64,000 nt of DNA from Streptomyces sp. NRRL S-118 (GCF_000716335.1 NZ_KL591011.1:146411-210410); one strand, 5' to 3'; numbered from the stretch's first letter, positions 1-8,775 are shown. Numbers and translations are program-made. The notes: generated by a model from the letters alone, not told the origin.

Positions 1-197
1 GCGCTGCCGGCGCCGGCGAGCCAGGCAGGAGACGGCAGCGTCCGGCCGGGGCAGGCGGCGGGCAGAAGGGCGCCGGCCGCACCGTTGAGGTCCACCACGC
101 GTCCGTCCGCGTCCATGACCACCACCGGATACGGGGCGGTGTGGGCGGTCACCGTGGCGAGAACGCCGGTCCGGGAGCCGGCCGGGGAAGAAGTCAT
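1..197 (-). CDS. PAS-domain protein, N-terminal part (runs off window)
   Basis: Only the first 65 codons are inside the window. The ATG at 197 opens a frame with the start of a PAS fold: a short N-terminal helix region, then YPVVVMDADGRVVDLNGAA, the usual first strands of a PAS sensor domain. In Streptomyces such N-terminal PAS domains sit on histidine kinases or SpoIIE/PP2C-type phosphatases. The output domain lies outside the window, so the class cannot be decided. It is transcribed away from the LPMO gene. Confidence 0.6.
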   Translation of the reverse strand, partial: MTSSPAGSRTGVLATVTAHTAPYPVVVMDADGRVVDLNGAAGALLPAACPGRTLPSPAWLAGAGS

Positions 198-712
198 GCG
201 ACGGGACCCCTACGCGTGGACCCTCACCTCACTCAGCGAAGAACAACGGTTGCCGGAGAGCAACCGTCCCGCAGGCCGGTGACCCCACGCAACCACCCGG
301 GCCCGCTCCCGCCGCGGCGGGACGCCGCGACGACGTGCGCCTGCCCCCGGAACACAGGGGAATCGCCCCCTTCCGACCGCCAGGGAGCAAGCCCAACATT
401 CACACGTCGTCCACATGGCGCACAGCGCCGAGCGACGGCCCACGGGCCCGCGGACCGGCGGTGGTGCCGCGCCGCGCGACGGCCGCCCGGGAAGCGTCTA
501 CCTGAGGGGCTTCTTAGCGCTTCCTTAAACGCAGCATAAGGATCACCGCCGGCCGCCCCGGGCTGGCGAATTCGGGCTTCCGGCGGGCTAGTTTGCTGGT
601 CACCGGGGCTGGTCCGGACCGTCGGTGCCGAAGCCGGGGGGCTGCGCCGCCCGTCCTGACTCCGGTCCCGCAACCCCCCACCCTGCACTTCCCGTCGAAG
701 GAGAACGCCATC
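198..712. other. Divergent intergenic region before the LPMO gene
   Basis: No convincing gene. The 3' part must hold the LPMO promoter. A 7-bp inverted repeat (GGAAGCG at 490-496, CGCTTCC at 518-524) brackets a locally AT-richer stretch ending in TTCCTTAAAC, and could be an operator or hairpin. A clear ribosome binding site, GAAGGAGA, lies at 697-704 ahead of the ATG at 713. Confidence 0.4.
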
Positions 713-1747
713 ATGACCGCTCGCCGCACGGCAGCCGCCGCCGTCGCCCTGGGTATCGCGCCGCTCGCGCTGACCGGACTGGCCGCCGCTCCGGCCGCCG
801 CGCACGGGACGATGACGGACCCCGTCAGCCGGGTGTCCGCCTGTTACGCCGAGGGACCCGAGAGCCCCGACTCGGCGGCCTGCAAGGCGGCGCTGGCGGC
901 CAGCGGCCCGCAGGCGTTCTACGACTGGAACGAGGTCAACATCGCCAACGCCGCGGGCAAGCACCAGCAGTTGATCCCGGACGGCAAGCTGTGCAGTGCG
1001 AACCGCGACAAGTACAAGGGGCTCGACCTGCCGCGCGGTGACTGGCCGTCCTCGCCGCTCGCGGCCGGCAAGCACACCTTCCGCTACAAGGCGACCGCGC
1101 CGCACAAGGGTTCCTTCGAGCTGTACCTCACGAAGGACGGTTACGACCCGTCCAAGCCGCTGAAGTGGTCGGACCTGGAGGCGAAGCCGTTCGCGAAGGT
1201 CACCGACCCGAAGCTGGAGAACGGGGCGTACGTCTTCGACGGTGTCGTCCCGGCGCGGTCCGGCCGCCACCTGGTCTACTCGATCTGGCAGCGCTCCGAC
1301 TCGCCCGAGGCGTTCTACACCTGCTCCGACGTGGTCTTTGGCAAGGACGACGGGCAGGCGGGCGGCGCCCCCGCGCCGACCGCGTCGGCCCCCAGCGACG
1401 AGCAGATCGCGGACGGCGCGGACGAGTCGACGGTGGACCACGGCGGCCACGGCGGTGACGACCACACCGAGCAGCCGTCGCAGGGCGGGGCGGCCGCGGC
1501 CGGCCAGGAGGCGGCCGAGCCGCTGCGGGACACGGGCACCACCGGGGCGAACGCGCCCGCGGCGAACGGTGCGGGCACCCCGGCACCCGCCGCGGCGGCG
1601 GCCGGTGACAACCTCGCGGAGACCGGTGGCAGCGGCGTGACGCCGTACGTCGCGGCCGGTGGCGCGGCCGTCCTGGCGGCCGGTGCCGCGCTGCTGTTCG
1701 GCACGGCGCGCCGCAGGTCCGCCGCGGCGGGGCGGCACGGCCGCTGA
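713..1747 (+). CDS. Cell-wall-anchored AA10 lytic polysaccharide monooxygenase
   Basis: A 344-aa copper oxidase expected to cleave crystalline chitin or cellulose at the cell surface. Residues 1-30 are a signal peptide ending APAAA; cleavage leaves His31 as the mature N-terminus, as the AA10 histidine brace requires. The second brace His is probably His131 in TAPHKG. The catalytic domain ends near FYTCSDVVF, about residue 205. An Ala/Gly/Pro/His-rich linker follows, then LAETG (301-305), a hydrophobic segment and a positively charged tail, a complete sortase sorting signal. There is no carbohydrate-binding module. The start at 713 follows GAAGGAGA; the open frame upstream lacks a signal peptide. 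Cell-wall-anchored LPMOs of this layout are known from S. coelicolor; the substrate here is inferred. Confidence 0.93.
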   Translation: MTARRTAAAAVALGIAPLALTGLAAAPAAAHGTMTDPVSRVSACYAEGPESPDSAACKAALAASGPQAFYDWNEVNIANAAGKHQQLIPDGKLCSANRDKYKGLDLPRGDWPSSPLAAGKHTFRYKATAPHKGSFELYLTKDGYDPSKPLKWSDLEAKPFAKVTDPKLENGAYVFDGVVPARSGRHLVYSIWQRSDSPEAFYTCSDVVFGKDDGQAGGAPAPTASAPSDEQIADGADESTVDHGGHGGDDHTEQPSQGGAAAAGQEAAEPLRDTGTTGANAPAANGAGTPAPAAAAAGDNLAETGGSGVTPYVAAGGAAVLAAGAALLFGTARRRSAAAGRHGR

Positions 1748-1757
1748 CGACCGGCGG

Positions 1758-1789
1758 TGCCGGGGTCCGCGCGGAGGCGGGCCCCGGCA
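1758..1789. terminator. Bidirectional terminator between LPMO and lipase genes
   Basis: A 13-bp stem (TGCCGGGGTCCGC at 1758-1770 against 1777-1789, one G-U pair) with a 6-nt loop lies between two convergent genes. There is no T-tract, which is common for Streptomyces. Confidence 0.65.
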
Positions 1790-1818
1790 TCGTCATGCCG
1801 GATGGACGCGGCGGTCCG

Positions 1819-2682
1819 TCAGCCGACGACCGAGGCGCACGTCGTCGGTGTCGCGTGCGCCGGGTCCAGCGCGTTGACGACCTCGTGGTACGCGACGCGG
1901 TCGATCAGCCCGATCGCCACGTGCTCGGAGAGGTCCAGCGGGCACAGGTCCTGCAGCAGCACGTTGCGGACGCCGGGGCCGTCGAGGAACTGCGAGCGGT
2001 ACGGGGTGACGACCTGGTCGTACCGGGTGGCGATGACGGTGTAGCGCACGCCGGGGACGGTGTCGCCGCCCTCGTTGAGCTTGCGCAGGAACGGTGAGCC
2101 GGCCACCTGGTCGGCGAGGGCCGGGGTCTTCTCGCTGATGAGGCCGGCCACGCCGGGGAAGTACGGCAGCAGCTTGGTGAAGCCGAGCAGCGTGGTGCCG
2201 TGGTTGTCGGGGGCGAGGCCGACGAGCGCGTTCACCTCGTCGGCGCCGCCGAGGAACTTGAGGTAGTACCGGGGCATCATGCCGCCCTGCGAGTGGCCGA
2301 CGAGATCGGCCTCGGCGGCGCCGGTCGCGGCGAGGACCTTGTCGACGTACGCGTCGAGCTGTTCGGCCGACTTCTCGATGGGGCCGAGGCCGTGGACCAG
2401 CGGCACGCCGGGCAGTTGCCCGTAGTCGAGGGAGAAGACGCAGTAGCCGCGCCTGACCAGGTAGGGCGCCAGGCCGAGCCAGTTGTCCACGGAGTTGGCG
2501 AAGGTGCCGTGGACGAGGACGACGGGCCGGGGGTGCGCGGCGGACGGCTTGCAGGACCAGTTGTTCCAGCCGCTGCTGGGGGCGGTGGCATGGGCGGTGC
2601 CCACGGGAGCGAGGGTCGCGGCGGCGGCGAGGGCCAGGACGGCGAACGCTCTGAGCGCTCGCCGTACGCGTGAGGGCAGCAT
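1819..2682 (-). CDS. Secreted lipase/esterase, alpha/beta hydrolase (lipase class 2 type)
   Basis: A 287-aa secreted hydrolase, probably a triacylglycerol lipase or carboxylesterase. The first 33 residues form a signal peptide ending GTAHA-TA. The mature part opens with VVLVHGTF (oxyanion HG), followed by the nucleophile elbow GHSQGG and a candidate acid/His pair near the C-terminus (LSEHVAIGLID). This arrangement matches the lipase class 2 family (Bacillus LipA/LipB and actinobacterial secreted lipases). It converges on the LPMO gene; whether the two secreted enzymes cooperate is unknown. Confidence 0.88.
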   Translation of the reverse strand: MLPSRVRRALRAFAVLALAAAATLAPVGTAHATAPSSGWNNWSCKPSAAHPRPVVLVHGTFANSVDNWLGLAPYLVRRGYCVFSLDYGQLPGVPLVHGLGPIEKSAEQLDAYVDKVLAATGAAEADLVGHSQGGMMPRYYLKFLGGADEVNALVGLAPDNHGTTLLGFTKLLPYFPGVAGLISEKTPALADQVAGSPFLRKLNEGGDTVPGVRYTVIATRYDQVVTPYRSQFLDGPGVRNVLLQDLCPLDLSEHVAIGLIDRVAYHEVVNALDPAHATPTTCASVVG

Positions 2683-3014
2683 CGAGTGGTCTCCCTGCGG
2701 CTCGAGGAATGGGTGGGGCGTCGGCGGGACGCCCCGTGGCCCGGACCACTCATGGGGTGGCGCGGCATGGGGGATGGGATTGCCGCGCTCATGTCAAGTT
2801 ACGTGCGGGTAGCGCGAAGAGGGAAGTTACGTGTCGGTAAAAAGAAGCGGAGCCGCCGGCTCTCCCGGACCCCGCCTCTGGCCCCCGGCTCCCGCGGCCG
2901 GACCCCTGCCGAGCCGCCGGCTCTCCCGGACCCCGCCTCTGGCCCCCCGGCTCCCGCGGAGCCCCGGGCTTGTGCGGAGCCCCCGCCCCGCGCCGCCCCC
3001 TCCCCCTGTGCCGC
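2683..3014. other. Intergenic region with a long direct repeat
   Basis: Upstream of the lipase and downstream of the Y-family gene, both on the minus strand. It should contain the lipase promoter near 2690-2830. The remainder is GC-rich and holds the 48/49-bp direct repeat listed separately. No gene seen. Confidence 0.4.
2850..2959. repeat. Two-copy direct repeat, about 48 bp, 61-bp period
   Basis: 2850-2897 and 2911-2959 are the same sequence except for one extra C in the second copy. Each starts GAGCCGCCGGCTCTCCCGGA and ends GGCTCCCGCGG. The copies are separated by 13 bp and lie just past the 3' end of the Y-family polymerase gene. They are not part of any gene I can support. Confidence 0.85.
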
Positions 3015-3974
3015 CTACGCCGCGAGGGAGCCGGGGCCGATGATGCCCGGGCCGAAGCGGGCGCGGGCCCGGTCCGCCACCGCCTCCAGGCGACGGGCCT
3101 TTTCGTCGGCCGGATCGAACGAGAGCTGGTGCGCGGCCTGTTCGGCGGGCATCAGTCCCTCGGCCCGCAGCGCGAGGGCCCGCACCCGGGCGCGCTGGAG
3201 GCCGAGCGCCTCGTGCAGCGCGTACGCGGTGGCGGCCAGGTCCACCGAGTGGGCGGTCGGCTCGCGCAGGGCACGGGTCCGGACGGTGGCGGACCGGTCG
3301 GCGTACCGCACGGTCAGCGTCAGGGAGCGGCACACCTGCTCCTCGCCCCGCATCCGCGCGCCCAGCTCCCCGGCGAGCGACAGCAGGGCGCGCCGCTGCC
3401 GGTCCCGGTCCAGCTCGTCGCGGTCGAAGGCCCGTTCGGCGGCGACCGACCGGGAGGCGGCGTTCGGGACGACGGCCGTACGGTCGACGCCCCGCGCCCG
3501 CTCCCACACCTCGCGCCCGGCCCGCGCGCCCAGGATCCGCTGGAGCACGGCGAGCGGTGCGGCGGCGACGCGACCGGCGGAGTCGAGCCCGTACGAGCAG
3601 AGCGTCCGCGCGGTGGCGGGGCCGACGCCATGCAGCGCGGCGACCGGCTTGTCACGCAGGAACGCCTCCGGGTCGTCGACCACCAGGGTCCTGCCGGGCG
3701 CCGCGTCCCGCGCCGCCATGCGGGCGAGCAGGGGGTTCGGGCCCGCCCCGATGGCGCACTCCACGCCGTACAGGGCGAGCGCCCTGACCCGGATCAGGGC
3801 GGCCAGCTCGGCGGGGCCGCGCCCGAAGTACCGTACGGCGCCGCGGACATCGGCGAGCGCTGCGTCCGGCGGGGCCGCCTCGACCACGGGGGTGAACTGG
3901 CCGAGCAGGCCCATCAGGTGCGGAAGCAGAGCCTCGTGCATCGGCTCCAGCCGGAATCGTACGTAGAGGATCAT
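3015..3974 (-). CDS. ImuB-like Y-family polymerase homologue coupled to dnaE2
   Basis: A 319-aa protein of the DinB/ImuB superfamily: palm/fingers, a helix-hairpin-helix thumb (AALHGVGPATARTLCSYGL) and a little-finger region. The ATG at 3974 overlaps the dnaE2 stop as ATGA, so the two are translationally coupled. The N-terminus MILYVRFRLEP has Arg at the position of the first metal-binding Asp of active Y-family enzymes. The SIDEA motif reads PPDAALADVRG, keeping the Asp but replacing the Glu with Ala. That suggests a non-catalytic, ImuB-type adaptor for DnaE2, although it is shorter than classical ImuB and I see no obvious clamp-binding motif at the C-terminus. Annotation pipelines often call this gene dinP/dinB; the sequence argues against polymerase activity. 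Confidence 0.8.
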   Translation of the reverse strand: MILYVRFRLEPMHEALLPHLMGLLGQFTPVVEAAPPDAALADVRGAVRYFGRGPAELAALIRVRALALYGVECAIGAGPNPLLARMAARDAAPGRTLVVDDPEAFLRDKPVAALHGVGPATARTLCSYGLDSAGRVAAAPLAVLQRILGARAGREVWERARGVDRTAVVPNAASRSVAAERAFDRDELDRDRQRRALLSLAGELGARMRGEEQVCRSLTLTVRYADRSATVRTRALREPTAHSVDLAATAYALHEALGLQRARVRALALRAEGLMPAEQAAHQLSFDPADEKARRLEAVADRARARFGPGIIGPGSLAA

Positions 3975-6900
3975 CCCGCGCTCCCCTGGCTCTGGTGCCA
4001 CAGCTTCTTCGGTACCGCCGTTCCCTCACCCGCCGGACGCAGGTCCGCCCAGGGGTTCATCCGGAATCCGGTGGGCATGGTGATCCGGCGTCCGTCGTCC
4101 GCCGGAGCCGCCGGCTCGCCGCCCGGTGCCGGCTCGGCCAGCCGCGCCGCCACCGCGTCCAGACCGCCCTCGCGCCGCAGCTCCACCAGTTCGGCGAGGT
4201 TCCAGGCGGCCGAGGCGACCACGCTGCAGCTGCGCGGGCCGCGCCGCTGCACCACACCGCGCACCAGCAACAGCCAGGAGTGGAAGACGGTGTGCGCGCA
4301 CCGCTCGTGGCTGTCGTCGAAGAAGGCCAGGTCGACCAGGCCCGTCCCGTCGTCGAGGGTGGTGAAGATGACGCGCCTGCCGGACCGGATGGGCGGGGTC
4401 TGGGTGGCCGCCTTGGCGCCCGCGACCAGGACGGTCTGCCCGTTCCGGGCGGCCCGCAGCGCTTGCGCGGAGACCACGCCGAGCTCCGCCAGGAAGGCGT
4501 GGTGGTCGCTCATCAGGTTGCGCGAGGCGTCCATGGACAGCACGCCCAGCTCGGCGCTGAGCCGTTCGGCGTCGTCGAGGTCCGGCAGCCCGATGGGCGC
4601 GGACCTCCGGCCGCCCGCGAGCGGGAGCTGGTCGCCGTACGCACCGGATCCGCGCTGCATACGGTGGAGTTCGGCGAGGTGCAGCAGCAGGTCGCGGCGG
4701 TTGCCGCCGAACGCGTCGAGCGCGCCGACCTGGGCGAGCCGTTCGGCGACGGGGCGGCTGGGCCTGGCCCGCTCCCAGAAGTCCAGCAGCGAGGCGTACG
4801 GCCGGCCGGCCTCGATCCGCGCGGCCTCCGCCTCACTGATGCCGTGGACGTCGGAGAGCGCCAGCCGCAGCCCCCACTTCCCCAGCGAACCGGACACCAG
4901 TTCGATCCCGTGTGCGACCCCCGACCGGTTCACGTCCACCGGCAGCACGGGCACCCCGCGCCGCCGCGCGTCCGCCAGCAGAAGCCGCTTGGGGTACATG
5001 CCGGGATCGTGGGTGAGCAACCCCGCGTAGAAGGCGGCCGGGTGATGCGCCTTCAGCCACGCGGACTGGTACGTCGGTACGGCGAAGGCGACGGCGTGCG
5101 CCTTGCAGAAGCCGTAGCTTCCGAACGCCTCCACGATCTCCCAGGTCCGCGCGACCACGTCGTCCGCGTACCCCTTCGCCTTCGCGTGCCGGGCGAACCA
5201 GACCTTGATGCGGGCCTGCGACTCCGGGTCGGACAGCCCGCGCCGTACCGCGTCGGCCTCCTCGCGGCCGCAGCCGGTCATGATGTCGAGGATCTTGATG
5301 ATCTGCTCGTGGAAGACGACGACCCCGTACGTCTCCTTCAGCGCGTCCTCCAGGTCGCGGTGCGGATAGCGGGCCGGCGCGCGGCCGTGCCGGGCCTCGA
5401 TGAACGGCCGCACCATGTCGGCCGCCACCGGCCCCGGCCGGAAGAGCGAGATGTCCACGACCAGGTCGTGGAAGGTGGCCGGCTGGAGCCGGCCGACCAG
5501 GTCGCGCTGACCCGGCGACTCGATCTGGAAGCAGCCGAGCGTCTCGGCCGACTGGATCAGCCGGTACGTGGCGGGGTCGCCGGGGCGCACCTGCCGTGGA
5601 TCGTCGAGGTCGACCACGTCGCCGCTCGCGCGCTCGATCTCGGCGACCGCGTGCGCCATCGCCGACTGCATCCGTACGCCGAGGACATCGAGCTTGAGCA
5701 GTCCCAGCTCCTCCACGTCGTCCTTGTCGAACTGGGACATCGGGAAGCTCTCGCCGCTGGTCGGCACCACCGGGGTGCGCCGCGGCAGCGAGGCGTCGGA
5801 GAGCAGCACCCCGCACGGGTGCATGGCGACGCCGCGCGGCAGCGCGTCCAGCGCCTCGACCAGCTCCCAGAGCTTCCCGTACCGCTCCTTCTCACCGGCG
5901 AGCGCGCGCAGCTCGGGCAGTTCGTCCAGCGCCGCGCGGGCGTCCCGGGCGCGGATGTGCGGGAAGGACTTGGCGATACGGTCGATGTCGGCCGGGTCCA
6001 TGGACAGGGCGGCACCCACGTCCCGCACCGCGTGGCGCACCCGGTACGTCTCGGGCATGGCGACGGCGGCCACCCGCTCGGGGCCGAAGCGGCCGAGGAT
6101 CGCGCGATACACCTCCAGGCGCCGCGCGGACTCCACGTCGATGTCGATGTCGGGCAGCGCGGGCCGCCGTACGGACAGGAAGCGCTCCATCAGCAGGTCC
6201 TGTTCGACGGGGTCGGCGTGGGCGATGCCGAGGAGGTGGTTGACCAGGGACCCCGCGCCGGAGCCGCGCGCGGCGACGCGGATGCCCATGGCCCGGGTGT
6301 CGTCGACGACCTGGGCGACGGTGAGGAAGTACGTGGCGAAGCCGAGCCGCTCGATGGTGCGCAGCTCGTCCTCCAGCCGGGCCCAGTACGCCCGCTTCCG
6401 GTCGTGGCCGCGCAGCACCATCCCGGCGGCGCAGCGCGAGCGCAGCACCCGCTCGGCGGTGCGCCGGTCCGCGCCGACCAGGTGCGCCTCGGGAAAGTGC
6501 ACGGTGCCGATGCCCAGGTCGTCCTCGGGGTCGACCCGGCACGCGGCGGCGGTCTCCTCGGTCAGGGCGAGGAGCCGGTGCGCGGTGTCGCGGCGCAGCC
6601 CGGCGGCTTCGGCGACCCGCTCGGCGTTCGCCGCCATCGCGGCCGGGTCCTTCAGCCAGCGCTCACCGCTGTCGAGGCCCTTGCGCGGATCGATGGGGAC
6701 CAGGCGGCGCGCCGCGTCGAGGACGTCGGCGACCGGGCCGAGGCCGGGGTCGGCGTACCGCACGGCGTTGGTGAGCACGGCCCGCACGCCCTGTTCGGCG
6801 GCGAAGCCGAGGGTGCGCGCGGCCTGCCGCAGGGAGCCGGGGCCGGTGCCGGTGCGGCCGTGGTGGACGACCTCCAGGCGCAGGCCGGTGCCGTACACCT

Positions 6901-7501
6901 CGCGCCAGGGGGCGAGGAGCCGGGCGGCGCGGTCGGGCCGGCCGGCCGCGAGGGCGCGGCCGACATCGGAGTCGGGGCCGAGGAGGACGGTCACGTCGTC
7001 GCCGTGATTGGCCGCCCAGGGGAGCAGCGGCACGCCGCTCCCGGCGCCGGACGCGGTGCCTCTGCCGGGGCGCGCGCCGGCACCCGTCGCCGCGGTGCCT
7101 CCCGGTCCGGGCGCGGCCGCGGTGTCCTCGGCGGCGTGCGCCGCGGTGATCAGCCGGCACAGGGTGGCCCAGCCCTCCCGGGAGCGGGCCAGGTAGAGCG
7201 CGCGGGGGGCGGACTCGTCGACGAAGGCGCCGCCACGCACGGGGGTGCGGCGCCGCTCGGCGGGCGCGCCGTCCTCCCGCACCGGGCTGTCGACGGCGAG
7301 GTCGACCCCGAAGAGCGGCCGGACGCCCTCCTTGGCGCAGGCCGTGGCGAACCGGACCGCGCCGGCGACGGTGTCGCGGTCGGTCAGGGCGACGGCGTCC
7401 ATGCCGCGCTCGGCGGCGCGCGCCGCCAGCCGCTCCGGGTGGGACGCCCCGTATCGCAGGGAGAACCCCGAAACGGTGTGCAGATGCGTGAAGCCTGGCA
7501 C
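3971..7501 (-). CDS. dnaE2: Error-prone DNA polymerase III alpha subunit DnaE2
   Basis: A 1,176-aa C-family polymerase used for mutagenic translesion synthesis after DNA damage. The N-terminal PHP domain begins FTHLHTVSGFSLRYG. The palm carries PDIDID, the conserved Asp motif of DnaE polymerases. Helix-hairpin-helix and OB-fold regions follow. A Pro/Gly/Ala-rich insertion near residues 125-175 looks disordered. The GTG at 7501 is chosen because GGAGG lies 5 nt upstream and the family's first conserved strand follows directly; the upstream open frame is not protein-like. A LexA-type box lies 57 bp upstream. The next gene is the coupled ImuB-like protein; no imuA is visible in the window. Confidence 0.95.
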   Translation of the reverse strand: MPGFTHLHTVSGFSLRYGASHPERLAARAAERGMDAVALTDRDTVAGAVRFATACAKEGVRPLFGVDLAVDSPVREDGAPAERRRTPVRGGAFVDESAPRALYLARSREGWATLCRLITAAHAAEDTAAAPGPGGTAATGAGARPGRGTASGAGSGVPLLPWAANHGDDVTVLLGPDSDVGRALAAGRPDRAARLLAPWREVYGTGLRLEVVHHGRTGTGPGSLRQAARTLGFAAEQGVRAVLTNAVRYADPGLGPVADVLDAARRLVPIDPRKGLDSGERWLKDPAAMAANAERVAEAAGLRRDTAHRLLALTEETAAACRVDPEDDLGIGTVHFPEAHLVGADRRTAERVLRSRCAAGMVLRGHDRKRAYWARLEDELRTIERLGFATYFLTVAQVVDDTRAMGIRVAARGSGAGSLVNHLLGIAHADPVEQDLLMERFLSVRRPALPDIDIDVESARRLEVYRAILGRFGPERVAAVAMPETYRVRHAVRDVGAALSMDPADIDRIAKSFPHIRARDARAALDELPELRALAGEKERYGKLWELVEALDALPRGVAMHPCGVLLSDASLPRRTPVVPTSGESFPMSQFDKDDVEELGLLKLDVLGVRMQSAMAHAVAEIERASGDVVDLDDPRQVRPGDPATYRLIQSAETLGCFQIESPGQRDLVGRLQPATFHDLVVDISLFRPGPVAADMVRPFIEARHGRAPARYPHRDLEDALKETYGVVVFHEQIIKILDIMTGCGREEADAVRRGLSDPESQARIKVWFARHAKAKGYADDVVARTWEIVEAFGSYGFCKAHAVAFAVPTYQSAWLKAHHPAAFYAGLLTHDPGMYPKRLLLADARRRGVPVLPVDVNRSGVAHGIELVSGSLGKWGLRLALSDVHGISEAEAARIEAGRPYASLLDFWERARPSRPVAERLAQVGALDAFGGNRRDLLLHLAELHRMQRGSGAYGDQLPLAGGRRSAPIGLPDLDDAERLSAELGVLSMDASRNLMSDHHAFLAELGVVSAQALRAARNGQTVLVAGAKAATQTPPIRSGRRVIFTTLDDGTGLVDLAFFDDSHERCAHTVFHSWLLLVRGVVQRRGPRSCSVVASAAWNLAELVELRREGGLDAVAARLAEPAPGGEPAAPADDGRRITMPTGFRMNPWADLRPAGEGTAVPKKLWHQSQGSAG

Positions 7502-7557
7502 CCGCACCTCCTGGATCAATCCGGTCTCACCTCCCCCACTACCACCATAGACCAAGT

Positions 7558-7573
7558 TCGAACGTCTGTACGA
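7558..7573. promoter_or_regulatory. LexA (SOS) box of dnaE2
   Basis: TCGAACGTCTGTACGA matches the actinobacterial/Gram-positive LexA consensus CGAAC-N4-GTTCG with one mismatch (GTACG). It sits 57 bp before the dnaE2 start in the 141-bp divergent region, where it could also affect the membrane-protein gene at 7643. Confidence 0.75.
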
Positions 7574-7642
7574 CACGAAGGGGATCCGCCATTCGGACCG
7601 TCCCCACCTGCGCGAACGCGACCCGCCCCGGAGCGTGGGGGC

Positions 7643-8716
7643 ATGAGGTTCGCCGACGAGGTCAAGAACGCCGTCACCCCCCGGGCCGCCCTGCTGGTCC
7701 TCGGCGTCCTCGCCCTGCAGCTGCTCTTCATCGCCTCCTACGTGGGCGCGCTGCACCACCCGAGACCCACGGACGTCCCCTTCGGCGTGGTGGCTCCCGG
7801 CGCGGCCGCCGGCCGGACCGCCGACCAGTTGGCGAAGCTGCCCGGCGACCCGCTCGACCCGCGCGTGGTGCGCGACGCGGCCGGGGCCCGGCGGCAGATC
7901 ATGCACCGGGAGATCGACGGGGCCCTGCTCGTCGCCCCCCGGGGCACCACCGACACCCTGCTGGTCGCCTCGGGCGGCGGCGCCGCCCTCGCCAACGCCC
8001 TGACGACGATCACCACAGAGGCCGAGAAGGCCCGGCAACGCACGGTGCGGACCGTCGACGTGGCCCCGGCCTCGCGCGAGGACTTCAACGGCCTGTCGGC
8101 GTTCTACCTCGTCGTGGGATGGTGCGTGGGCGGCTACCTCTGCGCGTCGATCCTGGCGATCAGCGCGGGCTCACGGCCCTCCAGCCCGCAGCGCGCGGTC
8201 ATCCGGCTCGCCGTCATCGCGCTCTCGGGGATCGCCGGGGGCCTCGGCGGCGCGCTCATCGTCGGCCCGCTGCTCGGTGCCCTGCCCGGCAGCGTGGCCG
8301 CGCTGTGGGGCCTGGGCGCCCTGGTGGTCTTCGCGGTGGGCGCGGCCACCCTCGCGCTCCAGGCGCTCACCGGCGTCGTGGGCATCGGCCTGGCGGTGCT
8401 GCTGATCGTGATCGCGGGCAACCCGAGCGCCGGCGGCGCCTTCCCCGGCCCGATGCTCCCCGACTTCTGGCGGACGATCGGCCCCGGCCTGCCGCCGGGC
8501 GCGGGAACGTGGGCGGCCCGCTCGATCGCGTACTTCAAGGGGAACGCGATCTCCGGCTCGATGCAGGTGCTCGCCATCTGGGGGGTGATCGGCACCGCGC
8601 TCACCCTGGTGGCGTCCGCGCTGCACCGGCACGACGGGGCCCGGCAGCCGGAACCCGGACCTGAACCCGTACGGGCACCCGGAGCCGAGCCCGTGAACCC
8701 AAAGCCGCATCCGTGA
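7643..8716 (+). CDS. Polytopic membrane protein, DUF3533/ABC-2-permease-like
   Basis: A 357-aa protein. One transmembrane helix (about residues 17-35, LLVLGVLALQLLFIASYV) is followed by an extracytoplasmic domain of about 120 residues. A C-terminal block of five or six helices lies between about 155 and 330, with a hydrophilic Pro/Glu tail. This 1+5 layout is that of ABC-2-like permeases and YhgE/Pip-type proteins. No ATPase partner is adjacent, so transport is inferred only from family shape. Start ATG at 7643 follows GTGGGGGC. The last codons run into a 20-bp periodic repeat. It is divergent from dnaE2 across the LexA box. Confidence 0.7.
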   Translation: MRFADEVKNAVTPRAALLVLGVLALQLLFIASYVGALHHPRPTDVPFGVVAPGAAAGRTADQLAKLPGDPLDPRVVRDAAGARRQIMHREIDGALLVAPRGTTDTLLVASGGGAALANALTTITTEAEKARQRTVRTVDVAPASREDFNGLSAFYLVVGWCVGGYLCASILAISAGSRPSSPQRAVIRLAVIALSGIAGGLGGALIVGPLLGALPGSVAALWGLGALVVFAVGAATLALQALTGVVGIGLAVLLIVIAGNPSAGGAFPGPMLPDFWRTIGPGLPPGAGTWAARSIAYFKGNAISGSMQVLAIWGVIGTALTLVASALHRHDGARQPEPGPEPVRAPGAEPVNPKPHP

Positions 8717-8775
8717 ACCCGAACCCGAATCCATGGACCCCAACCTGAATCCGTGGACCCGTGCATCCGTGAACG
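8691..8775. repeat. 20-bp periodic degenerate repeat across a stop codon
   Basis: CCGTGAACCC-like units start at 8691, 8711, 8731 (CCATGGACCC) and 8751 (CCGTGGACCC), exactly 20 bp apart, with a further CCGTGAACG at 8767. The array begins inside the last codons of the membrane-protein gene and continues past its stop at 8716. It may have lengthened the gene's tail by slippage. Confidence 0.7.

Noticed and set aside
3995..8716. A 1,573-codon open frame on the plus strand opposite dnaE2 and running into the membrane-protein gene
   Set aside because: It is antisense to dnaE2 for most of its length, a by-product of extreme third-position GC; only the part from 7643 has protein-like features.
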